64,000 bases of DNA from Massospora cicadina (GCA_022478985.1 JAKSZP010006627.1:62001-126000); one strand, 5' to 3'; shown: positions 45,540 to 58,140, numbered from the stretch's first letter. Notes: generated by a model from the sequence alone, not told the origin. Program-made: numbers and translations.

Positions 45540-46970
45540 CTATGGGTATAAGTCTAAGGAACGCCCCCTCCACTTGGACTGGGTGGAATTCTCGTACCTG
45601 TCAAAAAGGAGCCAGGAAGGCAAGATGTCCCTCTCATCACCCAGGGTGATCTTTCCCATGTGGTGGACAAGCGTTGGGTAACAGCGTACCCTTTAAGGAC
45701 CCCGCCACCCATACCAGTATTAACTTCAGCCGCTTTAGTATGGTGAATCAAGGGAATTTTGTGCCGAGCTATTGGGAAGTCAGCATCCTCATGGGGAAAA
45801 AGGTTCAAATGAAGTTGATGGTAACAAGCCTTCAGCATCAAGGCTTAAGAGCTCCAAACCCTTTGGGAATAAAGACTGACAGGTGTGTATTTTTGGCAAA
45901 AAGCGTCTAGTGTCAAATATTTGGAAAAGCTTGGCAATGACATCAGGAATCAGGAAATGTTGCCGCCAGTCTGAACCCTCCCCAAAGGCATCAGAATCGA
46001 TGTCTGATATATCTTTCTTGGCCAAACGGATGCTGGAGCAACTGGGTGAAGGAAGATTGGGTGTCCCAATCCCACTCCTAACCTCTTGGAACTGCCCCTA
46101 CATTGGGTGGCCTTGGGAGGTTCCCGCTGCCTGTTAGGCAAGATATCATTGCTCCAATTTTAAAACTTGGAAAACCCACAATCTGGGAATCTGTGTACAA
46201 ACTGACAACTTGGCCCACCGCAGATTCTTTCAAACTCAGTTCAAAGTAAGTTCGTTTTCCCCCCTTGCTCAAGTTTGCCAGGTTATGTCAAATCTCAAGG
46301 CCCCAATCCCACGCTTTCCTAAGCTATTACATAATCAATTATCTATTTACACAGTTGTAACACACTGAAGAAATTGACAGCCAATTTTTTATTTTAAAAT
46401 ATATTAAAAATCCACCCACACTTAAATTTATTTGTTTAAGTTCAAATTTTTCTTTGCTAAACCCTCGCAACATCTCCAATAGGCCTCACAGGACTAATGT
46501 TGACTGGGGAATCCCAATCATGTTAGTAACTTTGGTACCTAACACAGTCAATTGGGCCTATCACATTAAGAATTTTGTGGAACTCTCCTTAATTGCAGAG
46601 ACCATCTGCCAACAGGACCTTGGTGTCCTGTGGACCCATCTATCCCCAATCTAGGCGAGGATCCGCCCCTCATCAATGTTTTCATACCCAATTCTGCTAT
46701 GAGGAGCACCAAATTTCCCAATCCAACCTTGCAACTCCCTACGCCAGGCCCATCAGGAAGGAGCCACAACAGCATGGCTTCTCGATGAGTTGCTTTTCAG
46801 GATTGTGGCACGTTGGTGTATAATTGTTACTTATCTCCCCACACACTTTAAAGTCATTCAAGCGGCAATGCCCCTGGCATTCTATCTCGCCTTTTGGGTG
46901 CTTCTGCAACCCAACTGGCAGGCCAGTATAAACTTTATCTGCTGTTTCCCTGACAATGGGCCACATCATT
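45540..46970. other. GC-rich unidentified insert inside G6 protease region
   Basis: In G4 the protease site and RT start are about 0.6 kb apart; here they are about 2 kb apart, and the excess is this block. It is richer in GC than the gypsy code around it, except for an AT-rich part at 46330-46450. Open pieces occur on both strands: minus 46272-46078 (GGKRTYFELSLKESAVGQVV, SLYTDSQIV), minus 45841-45554, and minus 46975-46739 (GHCRLNDFKVCGEISNNY). The minus strand of 46975-46450 is readable throughout if TAG/TGA are taken as decayed codons. No family recognised; edges are approximate and no terminal repeats were found. Confidence 0.35.
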
Positions 46971-46979
46971 AACAATATT

Positions 46980-47473
46980 TAATTTCTTTTCTAAATGACT
47001 TAAGATTAAATTGACTGGGGCGCTGACATCAATTATTACGTGAACTCAGATTTTATTTACAAGTATATTGATATAAGTGCGACTAGAGAAGTAGTTTAAT
47101 TTGCGTTTATTGTAAGAACAGCGGGGGTATCAACTTGATCATTCATGGTCTCAATCTTCTCACCAATTTCTGGAAAATAGATGTTTGATGTCTTGAGAGG
47201 CAAGCCACTTTAACTCATTTTGAAAGGGTTAAAGTAGTCTGGCTCATTTGATTCCCCAAACTGAGATCAATTTTCAAGTTGTGTATTATAAGTTATGAAA
47301 ATAATTTCATGACCTTCTTTCTTGAGCTTGTCGTTTTGCCTTTGAGTTATCACTATACTTGAGAGTTTAACTGGTACTGTTTTTAAAATGGGTTAAATGG
47401 CTGTTTGACAAAAAGTATCCCTACTTGATTCTCAACTGTTTTTCCCTGGTCCTCATTTCAGCAGGAAAAGTAA
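46980..47473 (-). pseudogene. Gypsy G6 protease and gag end
   Basis: Minus-strand code at 47045-47005 reads VHVIIDVSAPVNLI, a protease active site with DTG changed to DVS. Gag sequence continues to the right until LINE C begins. After LINE C the same element resumes at 52711. Confidence 0.5.
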
Positions 47474-47572
47474 TATAATTTATTATGTTCATTTAATTGA
47501 GCAGCTGGCGGACTTTTCTCTCTCATGCAATCACTTTTTCAACATATTTGATTTTAGATTAGGTATGTTTGA

Positions 47573-47592
47573 TAATCTCTTTGAGGAGATTA
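47573..47592 (+). promoter_or_regulatory. 5' UTR hairpin of LINE C
   Basis: Stem TAATCTC/GAGATTA identical to LINE B, loop TTTGAG instead of ACCGAG. Confidence 0.5.
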
Positions 47593-47603
47593 GTGTGCAC
47601 CCA

Positions 47604-48950
47604 ATGTCAGAGCGGTTGAGCGAGAAAAGTAAAGGGCACAGGCGTGGGCCCTGCACCATACAAATTTTGTAAACGCCCCAGTGACACCAGCAGCCTCGAT
47701 AAAAATAATAAAAAACTGGCAGTTGGTATTTCCCCAGAATTTTTGGCCTGGCAAGCAAAATGTAACCAGTTAGTCAATACCCCGCATTCCCAGCCCCTGT
47801 TATCAGTGTATCATGGGGTTTGAGTATTTCTTGGTTATCCAACAAATGACACTTTGGTAAAAATTTTATGGATATGTGCACAACCATTTTCCAAATGCAG
47901 TATACATCACACCGCGCTCCATGCCCTGAGGTTGATTGGATCTCAGGTTTGAAAACAAACAAGCAGCGGATGAAGCTGCACAGGTGCATATGGTGGTAGA
48001 CCTCCTGGATGGTCAACGGGTGGTTGAGACAAAGTGCAATCGTTGGACCAAATTAATTCAAATTTATGTAACGTTTGACTTCCTCCCCGCAACTATTAAG
48101 CACACAGTGCTGGAGCCCCACCTAATGGCTGGGCTTAAGGCATATGGGAATATTCAATCCTTTGAGATTCATTGCTTTACGCTCATGCTAGACCTGTGCA
48201 CAGGCAAAACGAATTCCGTGATCACCCCATCTGCAGTTGTTGCAGAAGATTTAAACCAAACCCCACACACCACATTTGTGTTCATTAACAGGCAGGAATC
48301 CTGCTCATTCCATGTCACCATGGATAGTGCGCCCTCTATCTGCACCTTTTGCTGTGCTTTTGGCAACAAGGCCCACACCTGCCCATCCAATGATAGCATC
48401 ACACAAAATGAAATCCTACCCAAAGCAATGAGCAGTGCAGACACCCATTATGAACTGGCCATAGACACTGACGCCGCCTTTCCATGAGGCGTACAGGGGT
48501 GTTATATTCAGATAAAACCTGTGTCCCCACAGGAGCGTAAGAAGTCCAAGCAGGCCTGCAGGGCAGTGGCCAAGGCAGCGGCCACAGCTGCATTCATGAT
48601 CCCACCTGCCCAGACCCAGGATGACATCAAGTCATTTGCTGTAGAAGTGGCTCATGAGTCCATCCACTAATCAGATTGGGCCAACCAACCTGATGACCTG
48701 ATGGGTGAGTCATATCTACCCAATCAATGTTACCAAGCCTCAATTGAACCTGATTCTACCACCCATTTTCCTCCCAAATTTGTGTCAACCTGTGACGTTA
48801 CACCGCAGGTGCACAGCAGTGTGAAAACTTAAACCAGATCAGCAAAAAAGAACTCCAAAGCCACATTTACTTCCAAAGTGAAGGAGTCCCTTAAGACCGC
48901 ATATACAGATCAAAAAGTGCATAAAACGCGGTCTACAACTACTGCTGCTG
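47604..48950 (+). pseudogene. LINE C ORF1
   Basis: The best frame, 47936-48487, has AAQVHMVVDLLDGQRVV, IYVTFDFLPATIKHTVLEPH, YGNIQSFEIHCFTLM and the knuckle CTFCCAFGNKAHTC, in which the His of the CCHC motif has become Asn. The stop at 48487 interrupts the protein at the point where LINE B reads AAFPWGAQ. The downstream part (PQERKKSKQACRAVAKAA) continues in frame to about 48830. The N-terminal part before 47936 is out of frame. Confidence 0.7.
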
Positions 48951-48969
48951 AGAAAGCAGCAATGGGGGA

Positions 48970-51900
48970 GCCTTTACAATAAGGACGTTAACATTTCTGG
49001 ACTTACTATCCAGGGCTAGTAAACTGAGTTTTTTAAAAAATAATTTACCTGTGGACATCCTGGCCATTCATGAAACCCACTGTCCACATGATGCCAAGGA
49101 TTCATGGCAACCATGTTCCTCCCCTCCCTTTCCTTTTAGTCGCCGCACTGTGGGGTACTTGTACATGTGACCCATACTTTAAAATTTATTTCTAAACATT
49201 CTCACATTGATGACCGTGTGCTTGTGGTGTCCTTCTCATGGGATGACAAAGTGCATGCTATCATTAATCTTTATGCCCGACCTGTGCATGGGCTCACTGG
49301 GAAATTTTCTCTTGGCCGTTTCTTCCCTCCCACTTCCTCCTAACCTATTTTTGGTGGGCGAAATGAATTGCTGGGTCAACCCAGCCACTGACTGTTGGCC
49401 TTCTGCGCCTGCCCCCCCGCAGGGGCATGTAGAATTTCGCGTTCTAAAAGCCACTTTGAGGCTGTTTGATACCCTACCTAAATATGCACTGATGCTCCCC
49501 AACATGTCTCTTCCCATGTGCACAACGGTCAGCTGAGGTCTATGTCCTGAATTGACCTTATTCTTGCCCTGTTGTACTTTTGGTCTCAGGTTGCACACTT
49601 TATGATGACAAAAGTTGATTTCTCTGACCACAGGTTGGTGTCAATTTCATTCTCTTTGGTGCATTCAGCCGCACAGGCACTTAAGTGGTGCAATCTTTGT
49701 CTAGCCGAGATCACATCGCTCAGGTTTTCCTCATGGGTGGACACCAAAACTTCGGCATTAGAGTTCACCATACCGTTCTGTGCATACCCACTTTCTACCT
49801 GGTCAACCTTCAAAGCGAACACCATCTGCCAGGAATGCCACCTATCATCACATCGCTCTAGGGCTGCCCCAGTAGTCATTATGCGCACGCTTGCAGAGGT
49901 GGACACCTGGAGTCTAACGTCCCTGCTGCAGGCTACAGCCCAGTTTTGTGTCGCAAGTGGGCTGAAGTGTCTGCTCACCTTTTCGCACTGGTAAGGAAAC
50001 ACAAACATTGCATTTGTGTGCAGTATAAGGCAAAAAACATAATGGCGGGCGACATGTTCTCCACTTACTTTTTCCAAAAATTCTTTGCACCGTGACAGAG
50101 CTTGGCCTGCACACAGGTGAGGCGGCTGGACCACTCCATTGCAGGTACTCCAGCTGAAGTGGCAATTAAAGTTTGAGATTATTACTCCGAAATGTATTGC
50201 TCTGATCCAGTCAAATTAGCCAAAGTTGACATATTTCTTGAAAAGCTCTCATATCTGCACTGTTTCCCATTACCCAGAGTTGATGAATTTAATTTCTCAG
50301 GATGAACTCTGGTATGCCAATTGCGGTGCACCACACAGGAAATGCCCAGGTCCAGATGGGATTCCTTATAAGTTTTATGAGAAATATTTCAATTTTTTTC
50401 TCCTCTTTGCTGCTTGCCTCAATGAACCAGGGTTTGTTGGAAATGCGCCTCTTTCCTGGGGGCAAGGAGGCTTTCACAATCACGCTGTTTAAGAAAGAGG
50501 ATAAGCTGGACTTGGCCAACCGGCGCCCCATTTCACTTAATAACACTGACACTAAGTTATTTACTAAAATTATGGCCAACCGCCTAGAGGAAGTTGCCTC
50601 TGGTATCATTTCCTCTGAGCAATTTGGTTTCATTCCCAAGCGGTCTATATGGGACAACATACACACTGTAGCCAACGTCTGCCAATCCACGGCTAAGGGC
50701 ACTTGTTTTTTTAGACCAGCAGAAGGCTTATGATAGAGTCAACTGGGATTACCTCAAAGCCTGCCTCCACAAGTTCCACCTCCCCCATCAGTTTATTAAT
50801 TGGGTGATGTTGCTTACAGAATCCGCCACAATGGCTGTGCGTGGCCCTAGCTTTCTCACTGATGTAGTTCTCCCTCAAAGGAGACTCCGCCAAGTGGACC
50901 CTTTGAACCCACTCTTATATAACTTCGGCATTGACCCAATTTTGCGCAACATGAATGCCCGCCTTACTGGTGTCCGTGTATAAGGCCAAGCACTGGTTAA
51001 GATGTTGGCGTTTGCTGATGATTGTGTGGTTGGGGTGTCTAACAATCAAGATGCACGCGCGCTTGAAGATACTATCCAGGTTTACTCCAGGGTAAGTAAC
51101 GCTGCACTTAACGCTTCCAAAACCGAAATCATTCTTCTTGGGCGTTTCCTATCCCGCTGGTCACCAGCACCCCGATTCCTACCTGCTTCAGCAGCTAGCT
51201 CACGGTTTCACTTGCCCCGCCCACCCCCTACCGCCCCGCTTGTGCTCCCCTTTGTGCCAAGACCCACTGCTGGTCCTGTACGCCATTTGAGTGTGTGGCA
51301 GGAGGCGGGAGGGTACACCTTGTCAGTGATGGAGTACCATATACTGGACAATGTCACAAAACGCATCGCCTCCCTCAGAGCCCACCAAACTTCCCTCACA
51401 GGCAGAGTAGTGCTGGCCAACTCTATGATCCTATCTAAATTTTAGTCTGTGGCCCATGCTATCTCTTTTTCCCATCATTCTTCAACTCATTATATGCTCT
51501 TATCAAGGGTGGATTTGGTTAGGCCGCCAAAAGTCCAGTGCGCCTGGATGCCTTGTTTGGCCCTCGCTATAGTGGTGGTATGGGCCTGCTCAACTTCGAG
51601 GCCCATGCTGCCAAAATACTTTGCACCTGGATCGTTGAGGTCACCAACCACACACTCCAAGCCCAACACTGGTCACACGCGGCCCACTCCAATTTCTTCC
51701 ACGCCCTGGGCCTCAGCAATCCCTCCCACCCCCACTCTCTGTTAAAATATCTTGCCTCAAATCCCTCTGTTGCAGGCCACTTGGGACGTCACCCCACTTC
51801 AAATGAATTCTCCTCCCCATGTGGAGCGCTGAGTGGAGAATTTGCATTAGTGGGCACACCGCCCAGAGGAGCATCCTACTCCTTGTTTCACACAGGAAGT

Positions 51901-52640
51901 ACAAGGACAAGCCGTTTTGAACAGTGTGATACCAAGGAAGTCCCCTATCATGGCCCTGGTGGATTATCTGGACATGTTTGACATATCTCTTCCCCTAGAA
52001 ACCCAGAAATCCATTTGGAAATACACCTATCACTTTCTTCTGAAGACGCATGTTCATTCCCATGTGTGGAGCTGCTTGAAATGGGTTTACCATACCGCTG
52101 AGCGATCCAATGTGTCACACTCCTCATGTGTTGTGTGTGACCAATATGGGTCTTTGGTCCACCGCCTGGAAGAGTGACCTCCATCAAAAGCGATCTGGAG
52201 TGAGGTTTAACGTCTCTTTCCCAGGAGCAAGCACAGCTCTTAAGCCTATCAAAGGACATCTTTTCCTTATCCTAGAATTTCCTTATACAGCCTTCCCTCT
52301 GAGTCTTAGTGGTAGCAATTGCAATGTGGACTATCCACGAGGTTGTCTTATATGCCATTTCAGGCTCTACTCCCACCCTGTAGGAAGCTGTACGCCGATT
52401 CCAGTCACACCTTATGGACCACTTTCAAGCATGGTTGTTGGTTACCTATCATCCTGTCAATTCCAAATTAGTCTCATCCTGGTTTCAGTTTGGTTCATCA
52501 CTTCAGACCCTTTCCTTCATGCGTGATCAATGGTGGCGCAAGCCTCTATTCACGTTAACCTTCTTCATTTATTTGGTGTTCCTGATGGCAAATGGAGACA
52601 GCTTTAGCTTCTCTGGGGTGCCTCTAGCTTATATTTAGCA
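48970..52640 (+). pseudogene. LINE C ORF2
   Basis: Endonuclease pieces at about 48975-49680 (HETHCP, HAIINLYARP in shifted frame, DFSDHRLVSISF). RT at 50226-51080: CPGPDGIPYKFY, LFKKEDKLDLANRRPISL, FGFIPKRSIWDNIHTVANVC, AYDRVNWDYL, and catalytic AFADDCVV at 51005. C-terminal CVVCDQYGSLVHRLEE at about 52120-52177 is the zinc motif with Gly changed to Asp. Numerous stops and frameshifts. Confidence 0.8.
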
Positions 52641-52658
52641 CTTGTTTGTTTATATATT

Positions 52659-52698
52659 GGAAGTGTCCATCTCATGGTCAGCCTTCCCTGAATAAATT
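52659..52698 (+). repeat. Shared tail of LINE C
   Basis: GGAAGTGTCCATCTCATGG followed by TCAGCCTTCCCTGAATAAAT. Confidence 0.75.
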
Positions 52699-52710
52699 TA
52701 TAATTTATTA

Positions 52711-54789
52711 ATTGGGCATCTGGAAGTATAATGACCTTAGAATTCACATATACAGCAGGTTACCTCATAGATTTCCTGACAAGGTCCAGTATTTCCAGTT
52801 CATATGTAACTAGCTCCTACTGCAATTTAGTATTACCAGGCCATTGATTCAAGCGGTTGTCACGTGTCTATACTTTGGGTGGACCAAAAGTGTTCTCACA
52901 TAGTTTTAACTACTCAATCAGGCCAGGGTGTCTAAGTCCTTTACTAAGCCGGTAATAGAAATTGGTGCAGCTTGGGAAGTCTTATAATCATTCTTGAATA
53001 GTAATCTTTAAAATAAAATCAGACATTGCCTTTACTCTCAATATGAACTAATTTTGTGGTGGAACCAATTTACAAACTCAGTGATAGTCTCTTTCTTTTA
53101 AAATTTATAGTCATGATTTCGCCTTGCAAGTGGCCATCTTCACAGTATTAACAAATTCTTATAGCACAGAGTTTGAAGTCTGCAAAGCTCCAGCTGTTCT
53201 TAAGAAGGTAGCTCATGATCAAGTACCGGCTTAATATCCAAACAATCTATCATAGTGGTAAATTTTGAATAGATCATCTGCTCAATGCATGTTGATACTA
53301 AATTTTAAAGAAGAATTGTACATACACGTTCTACTTTTACTTTGGAAGGTTACTGTGGTTGAACTGATGAAAAGGATGGAATAACAATCCTTGGGCAGCA
53401 GTACCAAATGCAGTTTGTGAAGAACCAACTTGGGGCGAAAATTGTTAGGCATCTTAGAAAGACCCCAATCCTGAGGTTGAGTTTCTAAGGAACAAAGTAA
53501 AGATAGTTGTGCAGTCAGCATTGGTCAAGGGATCGGCTTGTTAGAATGAAAATGGACCCCACCTCTAATATTTCATCCTTAAACACTCAGGTCTGTACTG
53601 AGCTGGAACTTGGGGTCATATTGACAGCGTCCCTCATTTTTTACAATTTTGATGCGTTGTTCCCAATTTCTACTCTTGTTATAGTCCTGATATTTGCTTA
53701 ACCTCTGTTAACAAATCCATTTTAGCCCTCAATTAACGCATCATGGAATAAATTCTTATTTTTGATCTTTTGGTCTTTGTTTCATCTTGCAGCTCTTTGA
53801 TAATATGGTAAAGGTCATTATTAGCATTCCGGTAAATCTTTATAAATTATTGTATAGGTTGATATTAGTGTCCTTCAGTGCCTTATATCCTAAATTATGG
53901 AGACTTGTTGATGCTGAAGATGTTTTAGTTCTTTCTGTTGAAGATAGTAGCTTCAATAGAACTACTGATGTGTTGTGCTGCAAGTTAGTTTCTCCTTATG
54001 GGTGTTTTGGCTGAGTTCTTCTACATAAAAAGCTTTTTGTTCCTCAGCTCATGAAGCAGTGATAGCATTTTGGGCCTCTGATTGAAACCAGTTCACTCCT
54101 TGGACCCAATCATTAGTAATGACTATATTGTTTTTAGCAAGTCGCTGATCTCAATCATATTACAGTTCAGCTGGATGGTAAGTTCATCCAGTTATTGGGA
54201 ATTTTCTGGCTAAGTTCATGGTTGGGTCCACTGCTTTTCTAACACTTGAAAAATGTTCTCCAGTTGGTTATGTAGAGGCCTCAGGGTTTCTACACTCTTC
54301 TAATTTTTAAACGGATACTTCTATGATTAGGTCATTTTGTTGGACAATAGTCATCTGGTAGTTATGCAAAAATGAAGGAGATACCCAGATGTATATTGTG
54401 CAAGGTCCTCAACTTTTCTGACAAAGGATAGTATCTGGCTATTATTTATGCCGCAATATTGCTCATAACTACTTGAGCAACTGTTCTTGGTTATGTCAAC
54501 ATTATAATAAAGAAGGCGTAGTATCAATGGTTTCAAAGCTAAAAAGTTGAAATACATGCAATGGCATTTGTCCATTATGCCAGATAAGCTAGTTGGTGAA
54601 GGAGTAGGATTCAAATCCTTTAGAGTGAGACATATAGTTTCACCTACTTTTGCTCATGCTAACTGAGGACTAGTGGATTGATATAGAACACAATTGTTTG
54701 GCTATTTCCGGTATTCTAATCTTGTGGGTTGGGTTCCATATTGTTTTAAGTTGATTCTTGACATTTAATGGGTAAATTTGGCAGCCCCC
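52711..54789 (-). pseudogene. Gypsy G6 gag (upstream part)
   Basis: Lies between LINE C and an LTR edge of the common type. Open minus frames are short (53521-53282; 54614-54351), with no capsid or knuckle motif I can name. Assigned to gag by position between the protease (47005-47045, other side of LINE C) and the 5' LTR edge at 54790. Confidence 0.4.
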
Positions 54790-55300
54790 TGTAATATGCA
54801 CCACAGTTATTGCGTGTCATATGCATGCTATTGCACAGGTTAAAGTTCCTCCTTGAAACATCTTTAATCTTCCATGATTGCACAACTTTGTCCACTGACA
54901 TGGTCTAATACGCTGAGTATTATATAAAGGATATATATGATAATTACTACGCTTACTGTTATAGTAAAACTCTACTACAGAAATGACTTCCAAGTTACTA
55001 GATAAATTTGGGTAAAAGGTTATTCTTTATAGATTTAACTGTGATACATAATCGATATCCTAGCTATGGAGCAATGATATACTGATTTTAGGAGCACAAT
55101 CATCATGGGTACAATAAGGAAAAATGGTACATTAGGGATAATGGTAACTCATTGTCATTAAAAGTTTATTAAAAAATGAAAACACTTGTGTTACAAATCT
55201 GGAATAGTTGGGGGGTTCAAAAGATGTGACAGATAGAAACACAGGTTGCCAGCTTAAATTTTACTTTCATTATAATTACGCCCAAATAACAAAAAGAGTG
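54790..55300 (-). repeat. 5' LTR of G6 (right limit uncertain)
   Basis: The plus-strand edge CCCCCTGTAATATGCACCAC matches CCCCCTGTAGTGAGCACCAC at the 5' LTR edge of G4 (29211). The rest is AT-rich and I found no second copy in the window. Confidence 0.4.
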
Positions 55301-55350
55301 AAAAGTTAGATGCCTAAGTAGAGTCACCAAATTTGACAGCGCCATATAAA

Positions 55351-55396
55351 GTTTTATTCATTTGAGGCAAGCTTACTAGGGAAAAGACTTTATTAC
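55351..55396 (-). repeat. Shared tail of element E
   Basis: Plus strand GTTTTATTCATTTGAGGCAA then GCTTACTAGGGAAAAG; its complement aligns with the tail of SINE 2 (CCCTGGTCGGCTTGCCTC and TTAAATAAA). Confidence 0.6.
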
Positions 55397-55795
55397 TAGT
55401 GGTGCCCAACCCAAGAGGGGGGTCCTCCACAAAATTTATCTGCTGGGTGAAAACAAAGGGATTATAAGATAAAAACCTGACATGGTGCTGCGCCTTTAGC
55501 CTAAGCATTTATACTAGAAGGGGAAGAGGGTTGTGGGATTTTTATTGGTGCTGATTTCTTCAGGTTGCGGGCAAAGGTAGACAAAAAGGGAGCTGGAGCG
55601 ACAGTGGTGTGGGGTAGAAGGAGAAGAGGTGAGAGTTTCTATTAATGAGGCCAGCGGTGTGCATCGCCTCAATATATTAGGTGAGTTGGTATTTGGCAAA
55701 GGTAACTATTGGCACACAATAAATGACTTGATGCATTGTTGAGTTTAAGAGTAGTTAGGGTCAAACAGTGATGATCTCTCCACGTCAATGCACAC

Positions 55796-57000
55796 TCAGC
55801 CTTCTGCAAATGTTAGTTCTTCAATATCTAATTCTGTTTCCTCAGAAAGATCTATAGGGAAGTTAGGTATAGGAAAACCCTTGCAAAGTGGCTTGATCGC
55901 CATATGGAGGTCTTTGCAGAGGAGGGAGTTAGTGGGGGCAGCGGCTGCATCAACAAACTTTTGATAAATATTTTTGTAAACCGGAAAACTGTTGCAAGGA
56001 TGCAAACAGTGGTGGGGAGTTGAATTGGGGGATTTTTGAAGAATCTCAACCACTAAAAGTTGAGTTTAATTTCATAGGCACAAAAAGCATTGTTGATCCA
56101 TTTGAGGGCCTTGAAAGACTTGATACTGCCAGCACTATGCCAGTGACAGGAGTTGGTTGGGTGGTAGATGCTGATTGGCCGTGCACAAAGGACCACAGCA
56201 GATCTGCCGGCGCATGAGCTGTTATCTGCTCAGTAATGGTTCTGGCAGTTGAAACTTGTTTAGGAAGTGGGGCGGGAGCAGAGCCCTTCTTAGATGAGGG
56301 TTTGGGAGAATTGATCCTCATTCAAAAGTTATAAAATTAATGCCAGGGGATTCCAGAGGGAGGAGCGGCAGAAGCAGCTTCAGCGGTAAACTATGAGCAA
56401 TTGTGCTTTGAGTGATCAAGAGCAAAGCACAAGTAAAAATGGCGCGGCCATTTTTGACGTGTACCCATAAAGTATGATCAAAGGCAGATCTAATAACGGC
56501 TGAGGTATATCATGTGGTGGGTGTCATGACATAAGTGGAAGATTGTCACAAATTTGTGAGTCCCAGTGAGAAAATTGGTGCCATTTGGAACCACGCCCAG
56601 CAGCATAGGGTTTGCTCTATCGGAAGTTAAGCCCTCTGTGTGTTTGTGGCGTAGGCGTGTGGGGGAAAGGTGGGATGGCAAGTTGGCAAACTTGACAACC
56701 AGTGTGGCCCCACTTGGAAAGTGATTTAGGATGGTTAGAATGGGAGTATTTTTATAAATAAAAGGCAGCTGTGCTGCCACCATAGCTTGGGCTTCACATG
56801 AGAAGCCAAAATTAAAGTACCTTTAAAGTTGCAGAAATCTATAAATCCAGGAGAATTTGTAAACTAATGTTTTTATCTCAATGATGGCCACTCTTTTGTA
56901 GGGAAAGAGGTTCCCATACTCAACATAAAGGTTGAAATCAGGTTGCTTTAAGGGAGCACCAGGGAACTTTCATAATCTCCTGGGAGCATGTAAGGTAGTG
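55796..57000 (-). pseudogene. Broken ORF1 of element E
   Basis: Minus-strand pieces: AIIEIKTLVYKFSWIYRF, then LVVKFANLPSHLSPTRLRH and HTEGLTSDRANPMLLGVV (56783-56490), matching AIIEMAQAVMRHASF and LMVQFSGLPTHLPPEVLH in copy A. The knuckle FYLCFALDHSKHNC (56438-56397) has lost its first Cys. The C-terminal frame 56053-55796 ends DLSEETELDIEELTFAEG, an acidic end like that of copy A. Confidence 0.6.
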
Positions 57001-57140
57001 AGCTAGGTCCTGAGGTGGGATGTAGTGACTTGAAGTGTTTGTGGGGCTAGCTGAACCAGCTTGGGGGCATTTTGGCAGCAGTTGATAAACGCCAGGAGGC
57101 GGAGCACCACCACCCCACACAGGGGCAGCAGGCATCAATT

Positions 57141-57840
57141 AAGTTAACATAGGCTAGGTTTGCCGCAGGTTAAAGGTGGTTGAGAGTAAAACTTTCTTAA
57201 ATTTTGATTACCATTTATATGTGATTGAAGCAAAAGAGATATTAACTTTTGAATATATACCAGGGGACAGGCATTACCAAAATGAAATGAAGAAAATAAA
57301 TTACTTTTGTAACCTAAACACGTTTAACTCCATCAGAGAAAGTTTTTATCTACCTATGAATTGGGACTCAGATTTACTGGCTATGTCATGGATTAGGTGT
57401 TCAAGCTGTTTAACTTAATAACTACAAGTAAAATTTTTTGATTGAACACCATATAAAATTAATCAGACAATAAAAGATGTAGCATAAGAACTTTTACTTC
57501 TAGAGTTACAAGGCTCATCTAGTAATCCACACATCCCAATTATGAGAGTAAAAAGGACCTATTTCAGACAAATTACTGCTATAAAATCTTTAAAATTCAG
57601 GAAGCCTAAATATGTGAAAATAATCCTAGATACATATGTGGTTAAAAACAGAGTTTAGAAACTGGTAAATTTTAGTTGAATTCTCCATTAGAAATATACA
57701 TGGATACAAACTGCAGACTGCACTAAATGTCAAGACAAAATAAAGCAATAATTTTGGACCGGGGGTATTAACGGTTGAGAACCTTCCCACACCAATATAT
57801 CGCCTTGATTTATAGTTCTAAGGTCAAAAAAGCCAATTTA
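57141..57840. other. Stretch without identified feature
   Basis: AT-rich. Contains an 80-residue plus-strand open frame (57176-57418) with no recognisable motif, probably chance. Confidence 0.4.
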
Positions 57841-57865
57841 ACATAAATGAACGTCAGGGGGTGGA

Positions 57866-57920
57866 AGGCGAGTCGGTAAGGGCGTATGGCTACCAACCTG
57901 AAGGTTGCGGGTTCGATTCC
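57866..57920 (+). promoter_or_regulatory. Pol III A and B boxes of SINE 2
   Basis: A box region AGGCGAGTCGG (57866-57876) and B box GGTTCGATTCC (57910-57920). The B box is a perfect match to the pol III consensus GGTTCGANTCC. Confidence 0.75.
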
Positions 57921-58099
57921 CGCCCTTCGCACATCGATCGGGGTGCCAGCCAAAGGAAGCTATTGGCGGCTAGTAGGTCTAATAACACGAAAACCTTACC
58001 CATGACGTAACTAGAAAAATTTGAGTCCCGATCCGGAGGTGGAAAAACTTTCTTCGACGGAGTTGACCCTGTTCAGGTTTCATGTCATTTCTTTCTTTC

Positions 58100-58140
58100 G
58101 GTAATGCCTGTCCCCTGGTCGGCTTGCCTCGGTTAAATAA
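58100..58140 (+). repeat. Shared tail of SINE 2
   Basis: GGTAATGCCTGTCCCCTGG, then TCGGCTTGCCTCGGTTAAAT and AA. Closest to the tail of element A at 1555-1599. Confidence 0.8.

Larger units (their letters stand above)
47486..52698 (+). mobile_element. LINE copy C, essentially full length
   Basis: Same plan as LINE B: 5' UTR from about 47508 (GGACTTTTCTCTCTCATGC), hairpin at 47573-47592, ORF1, ORF2, tail at 52659-52698. A possible target duplication TATAATTTATTA lies at 47474-47485 and 52699-52710. It may extend to a degenerate AATTGAGCAGCTGG / AATTGGGCATCTGG pair at 47494-47507 and 52710-52723, in which case the element starts at 47508. It sits in the gag of gypsy G6. Both ORFs contain stops. 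Identity to LINE B is about 80% in most parts but much higher at 50399-50534. Confidence 0.8.
55351..57140 (-). mobile_element. ORF1-only LINE relative, copy E
   Basis: Minus strand. Broken ORF1 code (about 57000-55796) is followed by about 400 bp of untranslated sequence and then the shared tail (55396-55351: GTAATAAAGTCTTTTCCCTA, GTAAGCTTGCCTC, AAATGAATAAAAC). No endonuclease or RT code is present. ORF1 shares its N-terminal domain, knuckle and C-terminal acidic end with copy A at 1-1599. The extra 5' part to 57140 (a proline- and glycine-rich frame) may or may not belong to it. Confidence 0.6.

Noticed and set aside
45540..46970. DNA transposon identity for the GC-rich insert
   Set aside because: No terminal inverted repeats, target duplication or transposase motif could be found.
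57861..57932. A functional tRNA gene
   Set aside because: The acceptor stem has a bulged base, the anticodon stem pairs poorly, and the sequence is the head of a 285-bp element with target duplication and LINE tail. It is a SINE head.
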